Of a DNA stretch of 37,795 nucleotides, positions 8,083 through 16,609 are shown piece after piece. The stretch comes from HKST-UBA85 sp035654775 (GTDB lineage: Bacteria; Bacteroidota; Bacteroidia; Flavobacteriales; Flavobacteriaceae): the NCBI GenBank assembly GCA_035654775.1, contig DASRWB010000023.1, positions 1 through 37,795 on the forward strand. The letters are read 5' to 3'. A program made the translations under genes and the position numbers. Numbering within the stretch: position 1 is the stretch's first letter; every line of letters begins with the position of its first letter. A model generated the notes under the pieces. The model was not told the origin of the DNA. It searched no databases and saw only the letters and a program-made list of their open reading frames with translations.

Positions 8083-8179
8083 GGTGTTGTTATTTATATG
8101 TTAAATTAAAATAGAATAGCTGTGTAAAAGTAACTATTTTGTCGAGGTTTTATATCTTTAGACACTAAAACTAATACCT

Positions 8180-10300
8180 ATGCGATTTTTAAAATTTCTA
8201 CTTCTTTTTATTACCCTGCAATTAAGCGCCCAACAAGGCGGCATGTGGATTCCTTCCTTGCTCAAAGGAATGAACGAAACCGAAATGCAAAGTTTAGGCA
8301 GTACGCTTTCAGCAGAAGATATTTATAATGTAAATCACTCCAGCCTGAAGGATGCCATTGGTCACTTTAACGGTGGTTGTACCAGTGAGGTAATATCACC
8401 AAAAGGTTTACTATTGACCAACCATCACTGCGGATACAGTCAGATTCAATCCCACAGTTCGCTGGAAAACGACTATTTAAAAGAAGGCTTTTGGGCCATG
8501 TCTTTAGAAGAAGAACTTCCCAATGAAGGGCTTTTCGTAGAATTCATCGTGCGAATTGAAGATGTAACTGCACAAATGCTACAAGGTATTACCAATACTA
8601 TGACCGATAGCGAACGCCAAGCAAAAATAGACGGCAACAGCAATACCCTTCAAAAAAACACGACAAAAGAACCCTGGCAAGATACCCGGGTTAAAGCCTT
8701 TTATGAAGGAAATCAATACTTCCTGTTTGTCACCGAACGCTATGAAGATGTCCGACTGGTAGGCACGCCACCAAACAGCATAGGGAAATTTGGCAGCGAT
8801 ACCGACAACTGGGTTTGGCCGCGACATACCGGCGATTTTTCACTTTTTAGAATTTATGCCGATGAAAACAATCGTCCGGCGAAATACAGTCCGGATAATG
8901 TGCCTTTCACCCCAAAACACTATTTACCCATTTCCTTAGACGGTATTGCTGAAGATGATTTTACCATGGTGTTTGGTTTCCCCGGAAGAACACAAGAGTA
9001 TTTGCCTGCTGTTGCCATGGAACAAATTGTTGAAAAAGTAAACCCATCAAATATTGCCATTCGTGAAGCGGCACTAAAAGTAATTGACGCTCAAATGAAA
9101 GCCAGTGATAAAGTGCGAATTCAATACGCCTCAAAACAAGCACGAATAGCCAATGCCTGGAAAAAATGGATTGGTGAAAACCTGGGCATCAAGAAAAGTA
9201 ACGCCATTGCCAAGCGTAAAGCTTTGGAAGCGGAATTCACCCAAGCCTTAAAAGAAAAAGGACTGGAAAACAAGTACGGTCATATTCTTACTGATTTTGA
9301 CAGTCTTTACAGCGAATTTGAATCGGTAAACGTAAAGCGAAATGCCTTTGTAGAAGTATTTGTTCGCACTAACGAACTAATGCAACTGATGTTCCTGATG
9401 ACGCAAATGGAAGAAGCTGCCGCCGCCGGAGAAGACGCGTTCAACCTCGCTCGCGAAAAAATGAAAGCTAGACTTAGCGGTTTTTATAAAAACTATGATC
9501 TGGAAGTAGATAAAGGCGTTTTTCAAGCCATTATGCCCTTGTACACCAAAACTTTTGATCCTTCTATTTACGAAACAAGTCAGTTTACCCATCAGGAATC
9601 AGCCGAAAAAATGCTCGAAGGCACAGCAGAAGAAGTGCTTTCCAAACTCAATGCCGATAGTGCCTATTCCTTTGCCAAACCACTGATAGAAGATTTTTAC
9701 CTTACAGTAGAGCCTGAATGGCAGCGTATAAACACCCGAATTAATGCCCTTCAAACACAGTATATGACTGCCCAAATGGAAGCGTTGCCGAACAAACGTT
9801 ATTTTCCTGATGCAAACGGCACCCTGCGCGTAACTTACGGTAAAGTAAACGGATACGAACCGCGTGATGCCGTATATTATAATCCGGTAAGTTATCTGGA
9901 CGGCGTTATGGAAAAGTACATTCCCGGAGATTATGAATTTGATGTACCTCAAAAACTGCAAGAGTTATACCACGCCAAAGATTACGGGCCATACGCCGAT
10001 GCTAATGGCAAATTACCCGTCTGTTTTATAGGCACCAATCATACTACGGGTGGAAACTCCGGAAGTCCGGCTATTGATGCTTATGGCAATTTGATTGGGT
10101 TAAATTTTGACCGTGTCTGGGAAGGCACCATGAGTGATATCCATTACGACCCGGCTATTTGCCGAAATATTATGGTAGACATTCGCTATGTATTGTTCAT
10201 TATAGACAAATATGCCGGAGCAACCCGATTGATTGAGGAAATGAAGTTGGTGCATCCTAAAACTAAAAAGGAAACAAAAAAGAAGAAAACCAAGCATTAA
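8180..10300 (+). CDS. S46 family dipeptidyl-peptidase (DPP7/DPP11 type)
   Basis: A 706-residue secreted serine exopeptidase that removes dipeptides from the N-terminus of oligopeptides in the periplasm. It has a signal peptide (RFLKFLLLFITLQLSAQ) and the mature start QGGMWIPSLL typical of S46. The catalytic His lies in LLTNHHCGYSQ (about 79-89), the Asp in the DTDNWVWPRHTGDFS segment (about 210-224), and Ser627 in GGNSGSP. The central helical cap domain (about 280-570) is present, so the enzyme is full length. DPP7 (hydrophobic P1) and DPP11 (Asp/Glu P1) differ at a specificity residue that I cannot place confidently without alignment. The Lys-rich tail (TKKETKKKKTKH) is unusual. A TATCTTTA box lies at 8153-8160. 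Confidence 0.95.
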   Translation: MRFLKFLLLFITLQLSAQQGGMWIPSLLKGMNETEMQSLGSTLSAEDIYNVNHSSLKDAIGHFNGGCTSEVISPKGLLLTNHHCGYSQIQSHSSLENDYLKEGFWAMSLEEELPNEGLFVEFIVRIEDVTAQMLQGITNTMTDSERQAKIDGNSNTLQKNTTKEPWQDTRVKAFYEGNQYFLFVTERYEDVRLVGTPPNSIGKFGSDTDNWVWPRHTGDFSLFRIYADENNRPAKYSPDNVPFTPKHYLPISLDGIAEDDFTMVFGFPGRTQEYLPAVAMEQIVEKVNPSNIAIREAALKVIDAQMKASDKVRIQYASKQARIANAWKKWIGENLGIKKSNAIAKRKALEAEFTQALKEKGLENKYGHILTDFDSLYSEFESVNVKRNAFVEVFVRTNELMQLMFLMTQMEEAAAAGEDAFNLAREKMKARLSGFYKNYDLEVDKGVFQAIMPLYTKTFDPSIYETSQFTHQESAEKMLEGTAEEVLSKLNADSAYSFAKPLIEDFYLTVEPEWQRINTRINALQTQYMTAQMEALPNKRYFPDANGTLRVTYGKVNGYEPRDAVYYNPVSYLDGVMEKYIPGDYEFDVPQKLQELYHAKDYGPYADANGKLPVCFIGTNHTTGGNSGSPAIDAYGNLIGLNFDRVWEGTMSDIHYDPAICRNIMVDIRYVLFIIDKYAGATRLIEEMKLVHPKTKKETKKKKTKH

Positions 10301-10330
10301 AAAAATCCCGGGCGTATGCTCGGGATTTTT
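10301..10330. terminator. Bidirectional terminator between the S46 peptidase and sdhB
   Basis: AAAAATCCCGGGC, loop GTAT, GCTCGGGATTTTT: about 13 paired bases including one G-T pair, flanked by A and T runs. It starts directly after the peptidase stop codon and lies 22 bases past the sdhB stop, so it can serve both convergent genes. Confidence 0.88.
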
Positions 10331-10351
10331 TATCTCTGTTGCTTCGAATCC

Positions 10352-11098
10352 TTACCCTTTAAAACTTGCTTTTAAATACTCACGATTCATACGTGCAATA
10401 TTTTCCAGAGAGATTCCTTTAGGACATTCTACTTCACATGCTCCGGTATTGGTGCAGTTTCCAAAACCTTCTTCGTCCATTTGTTTCACCATGTTTAAAA
10501 CGCGGTCTGTAGCTTCTACTTTTCCTTGTGGTAATAAAGCAAATTGTGATACTTTGGCTCCAACAAAAAGCATGGCGCTAGAGTTTTTACAGCTAGCCAC
10601 ACAAGCGCCGCAACCGATACAGGTCGCCGAGTCAAAAGCGGTATCGGCATCGTGTTTATTTACCGGAATGACGTTGGCATCAATGGTGTTTCCGGAAGTG
10701 TTAACCGAAATAAAGCCACCGGCATGCTGAATGCGGTCAAACGCACTGCGATCAACCACAAGGTCTTTTATTACCGGAAAGGCCTTGGCGCGAAACGGCT
10801 CGATATAAATGGTATCACCATCTTTAAACTTTCGCATATGTAATTGACAGGTAGTAACTCCCCGATCAGGTCCATGGGCTTCACCGTTTATGTACAGAGA
10901 ACACATCCCACAAATTCCTTCTCTGCAATCATGGTCAAAAGCTACAGGGTCTTCATTGTTTTCTATTAATTGAGTATTGAGTACATCTAACATTTCAAGG
11001 AAAGACATATCAGGCGATACATCGGTAATGTGATAGTCTACCATTTTCCCCTTGTCTTGAGCGTTTTTTTGACGCCATATTTTAAGTGTAAGATTCAT
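10352..11098 (-). CDS. sdhB: Succinate dehydrogenase/fumarate reductase iron-sulfur subunit
   Basis: A 248-residue electron-transfer subunit of complex II. All three cluster sites are visible. The [2Fe-2S] cysteines are in DCREGICGMC plus a later Cys in GVTTCQLHM. The [4Fe-4S] site is CIGCGACVASC, and the [3Fe-4S] region contains NCTNTGACEVECPKG. It passes electrons from the SdhA flavin to the quinone site at the membrane subunit, on the cytoplasmic face. It is the last gene of sdhCAB, 71 bases after sdhA. The gene order C-A-B and a single large SdhC mark the type B complex II usual in Bacteroidota. Confidence 0.97.
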   Translation of the reverse strand: MNLTLKIWRQKNAQDKGKMVDYHITDVSPDMSFLEMLDVLNTQLIENNEDPVAFDHDCREGICGMCSLYINGEAHGPDRGVTTCQLHMRKFKDGDTIYIEPFRAKAFPVIKDLVVDRSAFDRIQHAGGFISVNTSGNTIDANVIPVNKHDADTAFDSATCIGCGACVASCKNSSAMLFVGAKVSQFALLPQGKVEATDRVLNMVKQMDEEGFGNCTNTGACEVECPKGISLENIARMNREYLKASFKG

Positions 11099-11169
11099 CG
11101 TTTGTGTATTATTTATTTGGCTATTTTGCTTTTAAACAAAAACTAACAGCTTTCTTTTTATTAAGCATC

Positions 11170-13167
11170 TTATTTATAAGAGCGCTCTTTAACTTCAATA
11201 TTCTCATAAACCAGGTTTTCCTTATGCATTACCGCATTTCCGGGTTCACCTTTGTACTCCCAGGCAGCTACATACTGGAATTCCGGTCTTCGGAGTGCTT
11301 CACCTTCAGAGGTTTGATACTCTTCTCTAAAGTGTCCTCCACAGGATTCTTCCCGATGGAGTGCGTCTTTGGCAAACAATTCACCCAGTTCTAAAAAGTC
11401 AGCTACTCTTCCGGCTTTGGCCAGTTCTTCATTAAATTCATTAGCTTCACCGGGCACTTTTACCTCTTTCCAGAAAGTTTCTCTTAATTCTTTGATTTCT
11501 TCAATGGCTTCCTGTAGTCCCTTGGCATTTCTGGCCATTCCTACTTTGTTCCACATGATTTTGCCAAGTTTTTTATGGAAATAATCTACAGATTGGCTTC
11601 CATTGTTGTTGACAAAATGATGAATTCTGTCTTTCACCTGCTTTTCAGCTTCTTCAAATTCCGGAGTGTCTGTTGGTATTTTTCCGGTTCGTATATCCTG
11701 AGATAAGTAGTCGCCTATAGTATACGGCAAAACGAAGTATCCGTCAGCCAGACCTTGCATAAGTGCGGAGGCACCCAATCTGTTTGCTCCATGGTCTGAG
11801 AAATTGGCTTCCCCAATGGCATACAGTCCGTTTATGTTGGTCATTAAATTGTAGTCCACCCATAAACCTCCCATAGTATAATGTACCGCCGGGTAAATCA
11901 TCATTGGCGTTTCGTAGGGATTTTGATCTACAATTTTTTCATACATCTGGAACAAGTTTCCGTACTTGTTTTTGATTACTTCTTGTCCTAGTTTTTTTAC
12001 CAAAGCAGTATCATTTTCATCAAGTCCTTTAATGTGTGCCTGTTCTTTCCCATAACGTTGAATAGCCGACGCAAAATCCAGATACACTGCTTCACCGGTT
12101 TTGTTTACACCATAGCCGGCATCGCAGCGTTCTTTAGCCGCTCGAGAAGCCACATCACGTGGCACCAGATTCCCAAAAGCGGGATAGCGCCGTTCCAGAT
12201 AGTAGTCTCTGTCTTCTTCAGCAATTTCGGTAGGTTTTAATTTTCCTTCGCGAATGGCTTTAACATCTTCCAGTTTTTTGGGCACCCAAATGCGACCATC
12301 ATTACGAAGCGATTCAGACATTAAAGTGAGTTTAGATTGATGTTCCCCCGATACGGGAATGCATGTCGGATGAATTTGTGTATAACACGGATTGGCAAAA
12401 TAAGCGCCGCGTTTGTGGGCTTTCCAGGCTGCAGTTACATTACTTCCCATAGCATTGGTAGACAAAAAAAACACGTTGCCGTAACCGCCGGTTCCTAAAA
12501 CAACTGCATGTGCCGAATGTCTTTCAATTTCACCTGTTACCAGATTGCGAGCAATGATTCCCCGGGCCTTTCCATCCACAATAACAACATCAAGCATCTC
12601 ATGACGGTTATACATTTTAATTTTTCCGCGGCCTATTTGTCGGTTCATCGCCGAGTATGCTCCCAGAAGAAGTTGCTGCCCTGTTTGTCCGGCTGCATAA
12701 AAGGTTCTGGAAACCAACACACCCCCAAACGAACGGTTGTCTAATAAACCGCCATACTCTCTGGCAAAAGGCACTCCTTGTGCTACACATTGGTCAATAA
12801 TATTTGCAGAAACTTCAGCCAACCGGTAAACATTGGCTTCCCGCGAGCGGTAATCACCACCTTTTACGGTATCATAAAATAAACGGTAGGTGGAATCACC
12901 ATCACCTTGATAGTTTTTGGCGGCATTAATTCCGCCTTGTGCGGCGATAGAGTGTGCTCTACGCGGTGAGTCCTGAAAACAAAATGCTTTTACATTGTAT
13001 CCCAATTCGGCAAGAGTAGCCGCAGCAGAGCCACCGGCTAAACCTGTACCAACGACAATTACGTCTATTAAACGCTTGTTGGCGGGATTCACCAGATTGA
13101 TTGTATTTTTATGATTGGTCCATTTGTCAGCAAGCGAACCTTTTGGTGTTTTAGAGTCTAATGCCAT
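11170..13167 (-). CDS. sdhA: Succinate dehydrogenase/fumarate reductase flavoprotein subunit
   Basis: A 665-residue catalytic subunit that interconverts succinate and fumarate using covalent FAD. Visible marks are the dinucleotide fold (VVGTGLAGGSAAATLAELG), the segment around the flavin-linking His (RRAHSIAAQGGINAAKN), and the active-site segments HPTCIPVSGEH and HYTMGGLWVDYN. A GEANFSDHGANRLGASALMQ region lies near the C-terminal third. I chose ATG 13167 (MALDSKTPKG) rather than the in-frame start at 13209: the upstream start would overlap sdhC by 29 bases and add an atypical hydrophobic stretch, whereas 13167 leaves a 13-base gap. Confidence 0.96.
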   Translation of the reverse strand: MALDSKTPKGSLADKWTNHKNTINLVNPANKRLIDVIVVGTGLAGGSAAATLAELGYNVKAFCFQDSPRRAHSIAAQGGINAAKNYQGDGDSTYRLFYDTVKGGDYRSREANVYRLAEVSANIIDQCVAQGVPFAREYGGLLDNRSFGGVLVSRTFYAAGQTGQQLLLGAYSAMNRQIGRGKIKMYNRHEMLDVVIVDGKARGIIARNLVTGEIERHSAHAVVLGTGGYGNVFFLSTNAMGSNVTAAWKAHKRGAYFANPCYTQIHPTCIPVSGEHQSKLTLMSESLRNDGRIWVPKKLEDVKAIREGKLKPTEIAEEDRDYYLERRYPAFGNLVPRDVASRAAKERCDAGYGVNKTGEAVYLDFASAIQRYGKEQAHIKGLDENDTALVKKLGQEVIKNKYGNLFQMYEKIVDQNPYETPMMIYPAVHYTMGGLWVDYNLMTNINGLYAIGEANFSDHGANRLGASALMQGLADGYFVLPYTIGDYLSQDIRTGKIPTDTPEFEEAEKQVKDRIHHFVNNNGSQSVDYFHKKLGKIMWNKVGMARNAKGLQEAIEEIKELRETFWKEVKVPGEANEFNEELAKAGRVADFLELGELFAKDALHREESCGGHFREEYQTSEGEALRRPEFQYVAAWEYKGEPGNAVMHKENLVYENIEVKERSYK

Positions 13168-13180
13168 GTGAGCTGTGTTT

Positions 13181-13858
13181 TTAATGATTAAAATGATGGA
13201 ATAATGCAATCACAATAAACCCCAGTGGAATAATAACGGCATAAGCCGTTCCGAATCCTTTTAATGCTCGGGTATACTTGTTATTGGCTCCAACCGATTG
13301 AAAGGCTGACATAAATCCATGCAAGAGATGCAAGGCTAAAAATACAAAACCAAGACAGTACAAAGCCACACGCCATAGCGGTTCAAACTTGTGAACCAAT
13401 TCTTCATAATACCTGAATTCCTGTGTTCCGGCTATATATCCGGACATATCGCCTTGAATGTACTTGGTGTTTATTTCCGGAATCCAGAAGTCGATAAAGT
13501 GAATGATTAAAAACAGTAAGATAAACAGTCCGCTGTAAATCATGTTTCTGCTCATCCAGGTAGAATTTGTGTTGCTGTTGTTTTTTACATAGGCAACATC
13601 TCTGGCTTTTTTGTTCTTCAGTTCCAGTACAAATCCCATTACAAAATGGAACACTACACCGAAAATAAGTACAGGCTGCATAAGGTACTGAATAAACCAG
13701 TTGGTTCCCATAAAATGCGACATCGCATTAAAAGCCTCTGCACTGATGACCGATGAAAAGTTTATAATAAAATGCTGTAACAGAAAAATCATTAGGAAAA
13801 ATGCCGAAAGCGCCATGGCAAACTTTCTCCCTATCGAAGAATTAAGAATTCCGCTCAT
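13181..13858 (-). CDS. sdhC: Succinate dehydrogenase cytochrome b subunit, type B
   Basis: A 225-residue integral membrane protein with about five helices. His-bearing helices (LLQHFIINF, VVFHFVMGF, LLIIHFIDFW, LALHLLHGFMSAF) supply candidate ligands for two b hemes. It anchors SdhAB in the inner membrane and transfers electrons to menaquinone. A single large SdhC, instead of separate SdhC and SdhD, is the type B arrangement. It is the first gene of the operon, 21-27 bases past a near-consensus promoter. Confidence 0.95.
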   Translation of the reverse strand: MSGILNSSIGRKFAMALSAFFLMIFLLQHFIINFSSVISAEAFNAMSHFMGTNWFIQYLMQPVLIFGVVFHFVMGFVLELKNKKARDVAYVKNNSNTNSTWMSRNMIYSGLFILLFLIIHFIDFWIPEINTKYIQGDMSGYIAGTQEFRYYEELVHKFEPLWRVALYCLGFVFLALHLLHGFMSAFQSVGANNKYTRALKGFGTAYAVIIPLGFIVIALFHHFNH

Positions 13859-13884
13859 TATTGATGTAGTTTGTTTAACCCTTA

Positions 13885-13915
13885 CAAAAATACTTCACAA
13901 TAAATTCATAGCAAA
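13885..13915 (-). promoter_or_regulatory. Promoter of sdhCAB (TTTG-N19-TATTTTTG)
   Basis: On the minus strand, TTTG (13915-13912) is followed by exactly 19 bases and then TATTTTTG (13892-13885), which fits the Bacteroidota primary sigma consensus in both boxes and spacing. The box ends 26 bases before the sdhC ATG, giving a leader of about 20 bases. Confidence 0.8.
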
Positions 13916-14058
13916 ACCTTATTCTCTATTATATGAGTATTTAGAATGATTATAAACTGATAAAAGTAACGATTGCCTGCGATAGGTATGGCTTGCTTAT
14001 AATTCTAATTTTCTCTCAAAAAACTTTAAAAAAAAGCAGGTTTTTAATATTTTTTTCA

Positions 14059-14065
14059 TACTTTG
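14059..14065 (+). promoter_or_regulatory. Possible -7 box (TACTTTG) upstream of the orphan terminator
   Basis: TACTTTGCAG resembles the TAnnTTTG box but has one base fewer between TA and TTTG. No TTG lies at the -33 distance; the upstream sequence is mostly T. It is the best promoter candidate for a transcript ending at the terminator 14108-14139. Confidence 0.35.
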
Positions 14066-14070
14066 CAGTA

Positions 14071-14139
14071 TATAGTATTAAACTATTAAAAATTCATATC
14101 CATCCTTAAAAAGCACTCTGTTTTGAGTGCTTTTTTTTT
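14071..14139 (+). ncRNA. Candidate small RNA of about 70 nucleotides
   Basis: The predicted transcript would start about 6 bases past the box at 14059-14065. It has a small 5' hairpin (ATAGT, loop, ACTAT, about 14072-14085), a single-stranded middle with CCATCC, and a strong terminator hairpin. There is no start codon with a meaningful reading frame inside it. The next gene has its own -7 box beyond the terminator, so the terminator is not needed for any visible protein gene. No known RNA family is recognised; an attenuating leader is the alternative. Confidence 0.35.
14108..14139 (+). terminator. Orphan intrinsic terminator
   Basis: The stem GCACTC / GAGTGC (14113-14118 with 14125-14130) is extended by A5/T5 pairs, with loop TGTTTT and a run of nine T. 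No plus-strand protein gene ends upstream; the nearest gene, sdhC, points away. Confidence 0.85.
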
Positions 14140-14160
14140 ATGAACTTAAAAATATAGCCG

Positions 14161-14168
14161 TATTTTTG
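14161..14168 (+). promoter_or_regulatory. -7 box TATTTTTG of the Xaa-Pro aminopeptidase gene
   Basis: An exact TAnnTTTG match 18 bases before the ATG at 14187 and 21 bases after the orphan terminator. No clear -33 TTG is present. Confidence 0.5.
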
Positions 14169-14186
14169 AAAAAAAATGAACTTCCC

Positions 14187-15479
14187 ATGAAATATCATAA
14201 AATAGACCGCAATCTTTTTATAAATAACCGCGCAAACTTTACTTCAAAAATGAAGCCGAATGCGCTGGCTGTTTTTAATTCAAACGACATTTACCCTATA
14301 AGTGCCGACAGCACCTTGCCTTTTGCCCAACATCGAGATATTTTTTACCTAAGCGGTGTAGATCAAGAGGAAAGCGTCTTGGTTCTTTTTCCCGACTGCC
14401 CAAAAGAGAAACATCGCGAAATTCTTTTTCTAAAAGAAACCAATGCACATATTGCCGTTTGGGAAGGTGAAAAACTCACCAAAGAAAAAGCTTTTGAAGT
14501 TTCCGGAATTAAAACTGTTTACTGGTTAAAGGATATGGAAAAAATTTTATTTGAATTAATGACGCAATGCGGTACCGTATACCTGAACACCAACGAACAT
14601 TATCGCTCAACTGTAGATACCGAAACTCGTGAAGCTCGCTTCACCAAATGGCTAAAAGACAAGTATCCCGCGCATAGTGTAGCAAAAAGCAACCCCATCT
14701 TGCAGCGCCTGCGCTCAGTTAAAGATCCGATTGAAATTGAATTGATGCAAACCGCATGTAACATCACAAGAAAAGGATTTGAACGCATACTGAAATTTGT
14801 AAAACCCGAAGTTTGGGAATTTGAAATAGAGGCTGAATTCATGCACGAATTTTTAAGAAACCGATCTAAAGGCTTTGCTTATACGCCAATTATAGCTTCA
14901 GGAAATAATGCCAATGTGCTGCATTATATTCAAAACAATCAGCAATGCAAAGCCGGTGACTTACTTTTACTGGATGTAGGCGCCGAGTACGCCAATTATT
15001 CAAGCGACATGTCCCGTACCATACCTGTTTCAGGCAAATTTACCCCGAGGCAAAAGGCCGTTTACAATGCTGTATTGAACGTTAAAAACGAAGCGACTAA
15101 AATGCTAGTTCCCGGAACAGATTGGGCACAATATCACGAAGAAGTAGGAAAATTAATGACCGATGAACTTTTAACTTTAGGTTTACTGGATAAAGCTGAT
15201 GTACAAAACCAGAATAAAGAATGGCCGGCATACAAAAAATACTTTATGCATGGAACGAGTCATCATATTGGTTTAGATACACATGATTATGGTATTTTAA
15301 CCGAACCCATGCAAGCCCAAATGGTATTTACCGTTGAACCCGGAATTTATATACCTGAAGAAGGTTTTGGTATAAGATTGGAAGACGATGTTGTAATTCA
15401 GCCTAAAGGTGAACCTCTTAACCTGATGAAAAACATCCCTATTGAGGCTGATGAAATAGAGGCGTTGATGAATGCTTAA
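14187..15479 (+). CDS. pepP: Aminopeptidase P family (M24B) Xaa-Pro aminopeptidase
   Basis: A 430-residue cytoplasmic dimetal peptidase that releases an N-terminal residue preceding proline. The N-terminal creatinase-like domain covers about 1-170 (RDIFYLSGVDQEES) and the pita-bread catalytic domain the rest. The five metal ligands are visible: two Asp in LLLDVGAEYANYSSDMSRT, His in MHGTSHHIGLDTHDYG, Glu in TVEPGIYIPEEG and Glu in GIRLEDDVV. I chose ATG 14187 (MKYHKIDRNLF) because the longer frame would start inside the terminator stem. The alpha/beta hydrolase gene follows after 5 bases. Confidence 0.93.
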   Translation: MKYHKIDRNLFINNRANFTSKMKPNALAVFNSNDIYPISADSTLPFAQHRDIFYLSGVDQEESVLVLFPDCPKEKHREILFLKETNAHIAVWEGEKLTKEKAFEVSGIKTVYWLKDMEKILFELMTQCGTVYLNTNEHYRSTVDTETREARFTKWLKDKYPAHSVAKSNPILQRLRSVKDPIEIELMQTACNITRKGFERILKFVKPEVWEFEIEAEFMHEFLRNRSKGFAYTPIIASGNNANVLHYIQNNQQCKAGDLLLLDVGAEYANYSSDMSRTIPVSGKFTPRQKAVYNAVLNVKNEATKMLVPGTDWAQYHEEVGKLMTDELLTLGLLDKADVQNQNKEWPAYKKYFMHGTSHHIGLDTHDYGILTEPMQAQMVFTVEPGIYIPEEGFGIRLEDDVVIQPKGEPLNLMKNIPIEADEIEALMNA

Positions 15480-15484
15480 TCCAA

Positions 15485-16264
15485 ATGCTGTTCAACTATA
15501 AAAACAGTATCCTACATTACACCACTGCAGGCAATGGACCGGCCATAGTATTGTTGCACGGGTTTTTGGAAAACATTTCTATTTGGAATCCTTTTATTGA
15601 CACCTTAGCTCAAAAAAATAAGGTAGTATGCGTAGACCTTTTGGGGCATGGTAAATCCGGTTGCTTAGGTTATATCCACACCATGGAAGATATGGCTATG
15701 GCTGTTCACGCGGTACTTACACACCTCAACATTGAGAAGTACACGGTGATAGGACATTCTATGGGTGGTTATGTAGCGCTGGCTTTAGTCGAAATTTTTC
15801 CTACTGAAGTTAAGGGGTTATGTTTAGTCAATTCAACCGCCAAAGAAGACAGTAAAGAACGAAAACACAACAGGGACAGAGCTATACTTGCAGCTAAAGA
15901 AAATCACAATGTTTTTATTGGGTTATCCATACCCAACCTATTTGCACCGCATAACAAACACCTTTTCACAAAAGAAATAAACCATCTAAAAAAAGAAGCT
16001 TTAGCACTTCCGGTTCAAGGCATTATAGCAGCTTTGGAAGGCATGAAGTCCAGACCCAACCGCGAGCATATTTTACATTGGAAAAACTTTAAAATGTTGG
16101 CCATAGTAGGTAAACAAGACCCTATCATTAATTATAAAGAAAGTGTAAAACAATTTCGTAATACTCAAACAGACCTAGTAATATTTCCAGGTGGTCATAT
16201 GAGTTTTATTGAAAATGAAAGCTTATTCTTACAAAGAATATTGCATTTCGTCGAAAATATTTAA
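15485..16264 (+). CDS. Alpha/beta hydrolase
   Basis: A 259-residue single-domain alpha/beta hydrolase. The oxyanion region is VLLHGFLENISIW, the nucleophile elbow GHSMGGYVAL (Ser near residue 95), the acid Asp in VGKQDPII and the His in GGHMSFIE near the C-terminus. This is a complete triad with a short lid. There is no signal peptide, so it acts in the cytoplasm. Family members include esterases and MenH-like enzymes; the substrate cannot be read from sequence. It probably forms an operon with the aminopeptidase gene 5 bases upstream. Confidence 0.88.
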   Translation: MLFNYKNSILHYTTAGNGPAIVLLHGFLENISIWNPFIDTLAQKNKVVCVDLLGHGKSGCLGYIHTMEDMAMAVHAVLTHLNIEKYTVIGHSMGGYVALALVEIFPTEVKGLCLVNSTAKEDSKERKHNRDRAILAAKENHNVFIGLSIPNLFAPHNKHLFTKEINHLKKEALALPVQGIIAALEGMKSRPNREHILHWKNFKMLAIVGKQDPIINYKESVKQFRNTQTDLVIFPGGHMSFIENESLFLQRILHFVENI

Positions 16265-16322
16265 CCTCTTGTCTTGTTTTTAATTTTTTTTTCTAAGTTT
16301 AAAGCTCAAATTAAGCCTACTT

Positions 16323-16604
16323 ATGAAAAAAACTACAAACAACCACAGCCTACTCCCAAAATTGTATTGTAGCATTTTTGGTCATAACTTCGAAATAAGC
16401 AAAAAAGTGACAAGACACGTTAAAGAATACACGTGTACAAACTGCAAAAAAGAACTCACCACAAACGGAAATGGCTACCTTACCGAGCTCACGCCGACCT
16501 ACAAAGAAATAAATTCGGTGCTGGAGCGTATTTACACCAACCGGATGATGCGATTAAAAGAACGTCGTATGTATGCTGAACCCACATACAAGGTTACTGC
16601 TTGA
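16323..16604 (+). CDS. Small protein with a possible zinc-ribbon motif, unknown function
   Basis: A 93-residue basic protein. YCSIFGHNFE and EYTCTNCKKEL give a Cys and a His followed by a CxxC pair at about 38-41, similar to short zinc-ribbon proteins such as the DUF1660 type. This is a weak resemblance by eye. The C-terminal part is Arg-rich helix (IYTNRMMRLKERRMY). There is no signal peptide or membrane segment. The frame uses codons normally and is followed 5 bases later by the convergent thiL stop. A nucleic-acid-binding role is a guess. Confidence 0.65.
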   Translation: MKKTTNNHSLLPKLYCSIFGHNFEISKKVTRHVKEYTCTNCKKELTTNGNGYLTELTPTYKEINSVLERIYTNRMMRLKERRMYAEPTYKVTA

Positions 16605-16609
16605 GGGTT

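Larger units (their letters stand above)
13859..14186. other. 328-base gene-free region between sdhC and the Xaa-Pro aminopeptidase gene
   Basis: From left to right it holds the sdhC leader and promoter (minus), about 140 bases of AT-rich DNA (13920-14058) in which I see nothing specific, a -7-like TACTTTG at 14059-14065, an orphan intrinsic terminator at 14108-14139, and a -7 box at 14161-14168 for the aminopeptidase gene. Confidence 0.7.

Noticed and set aside
13168..13209. Longer sdhA start at 13209
   Set aside because: It overlaps sdhC by 29 bases and gives an atypical N-terminus. ATG 13167 fits the family and the gene spacing.
14127..14186. Longer aminopeptidase start at 14127
   Set aside because: It would start inside the terminator stem and upstream of the gene's own -7 box, and adds residues not expected in the family.
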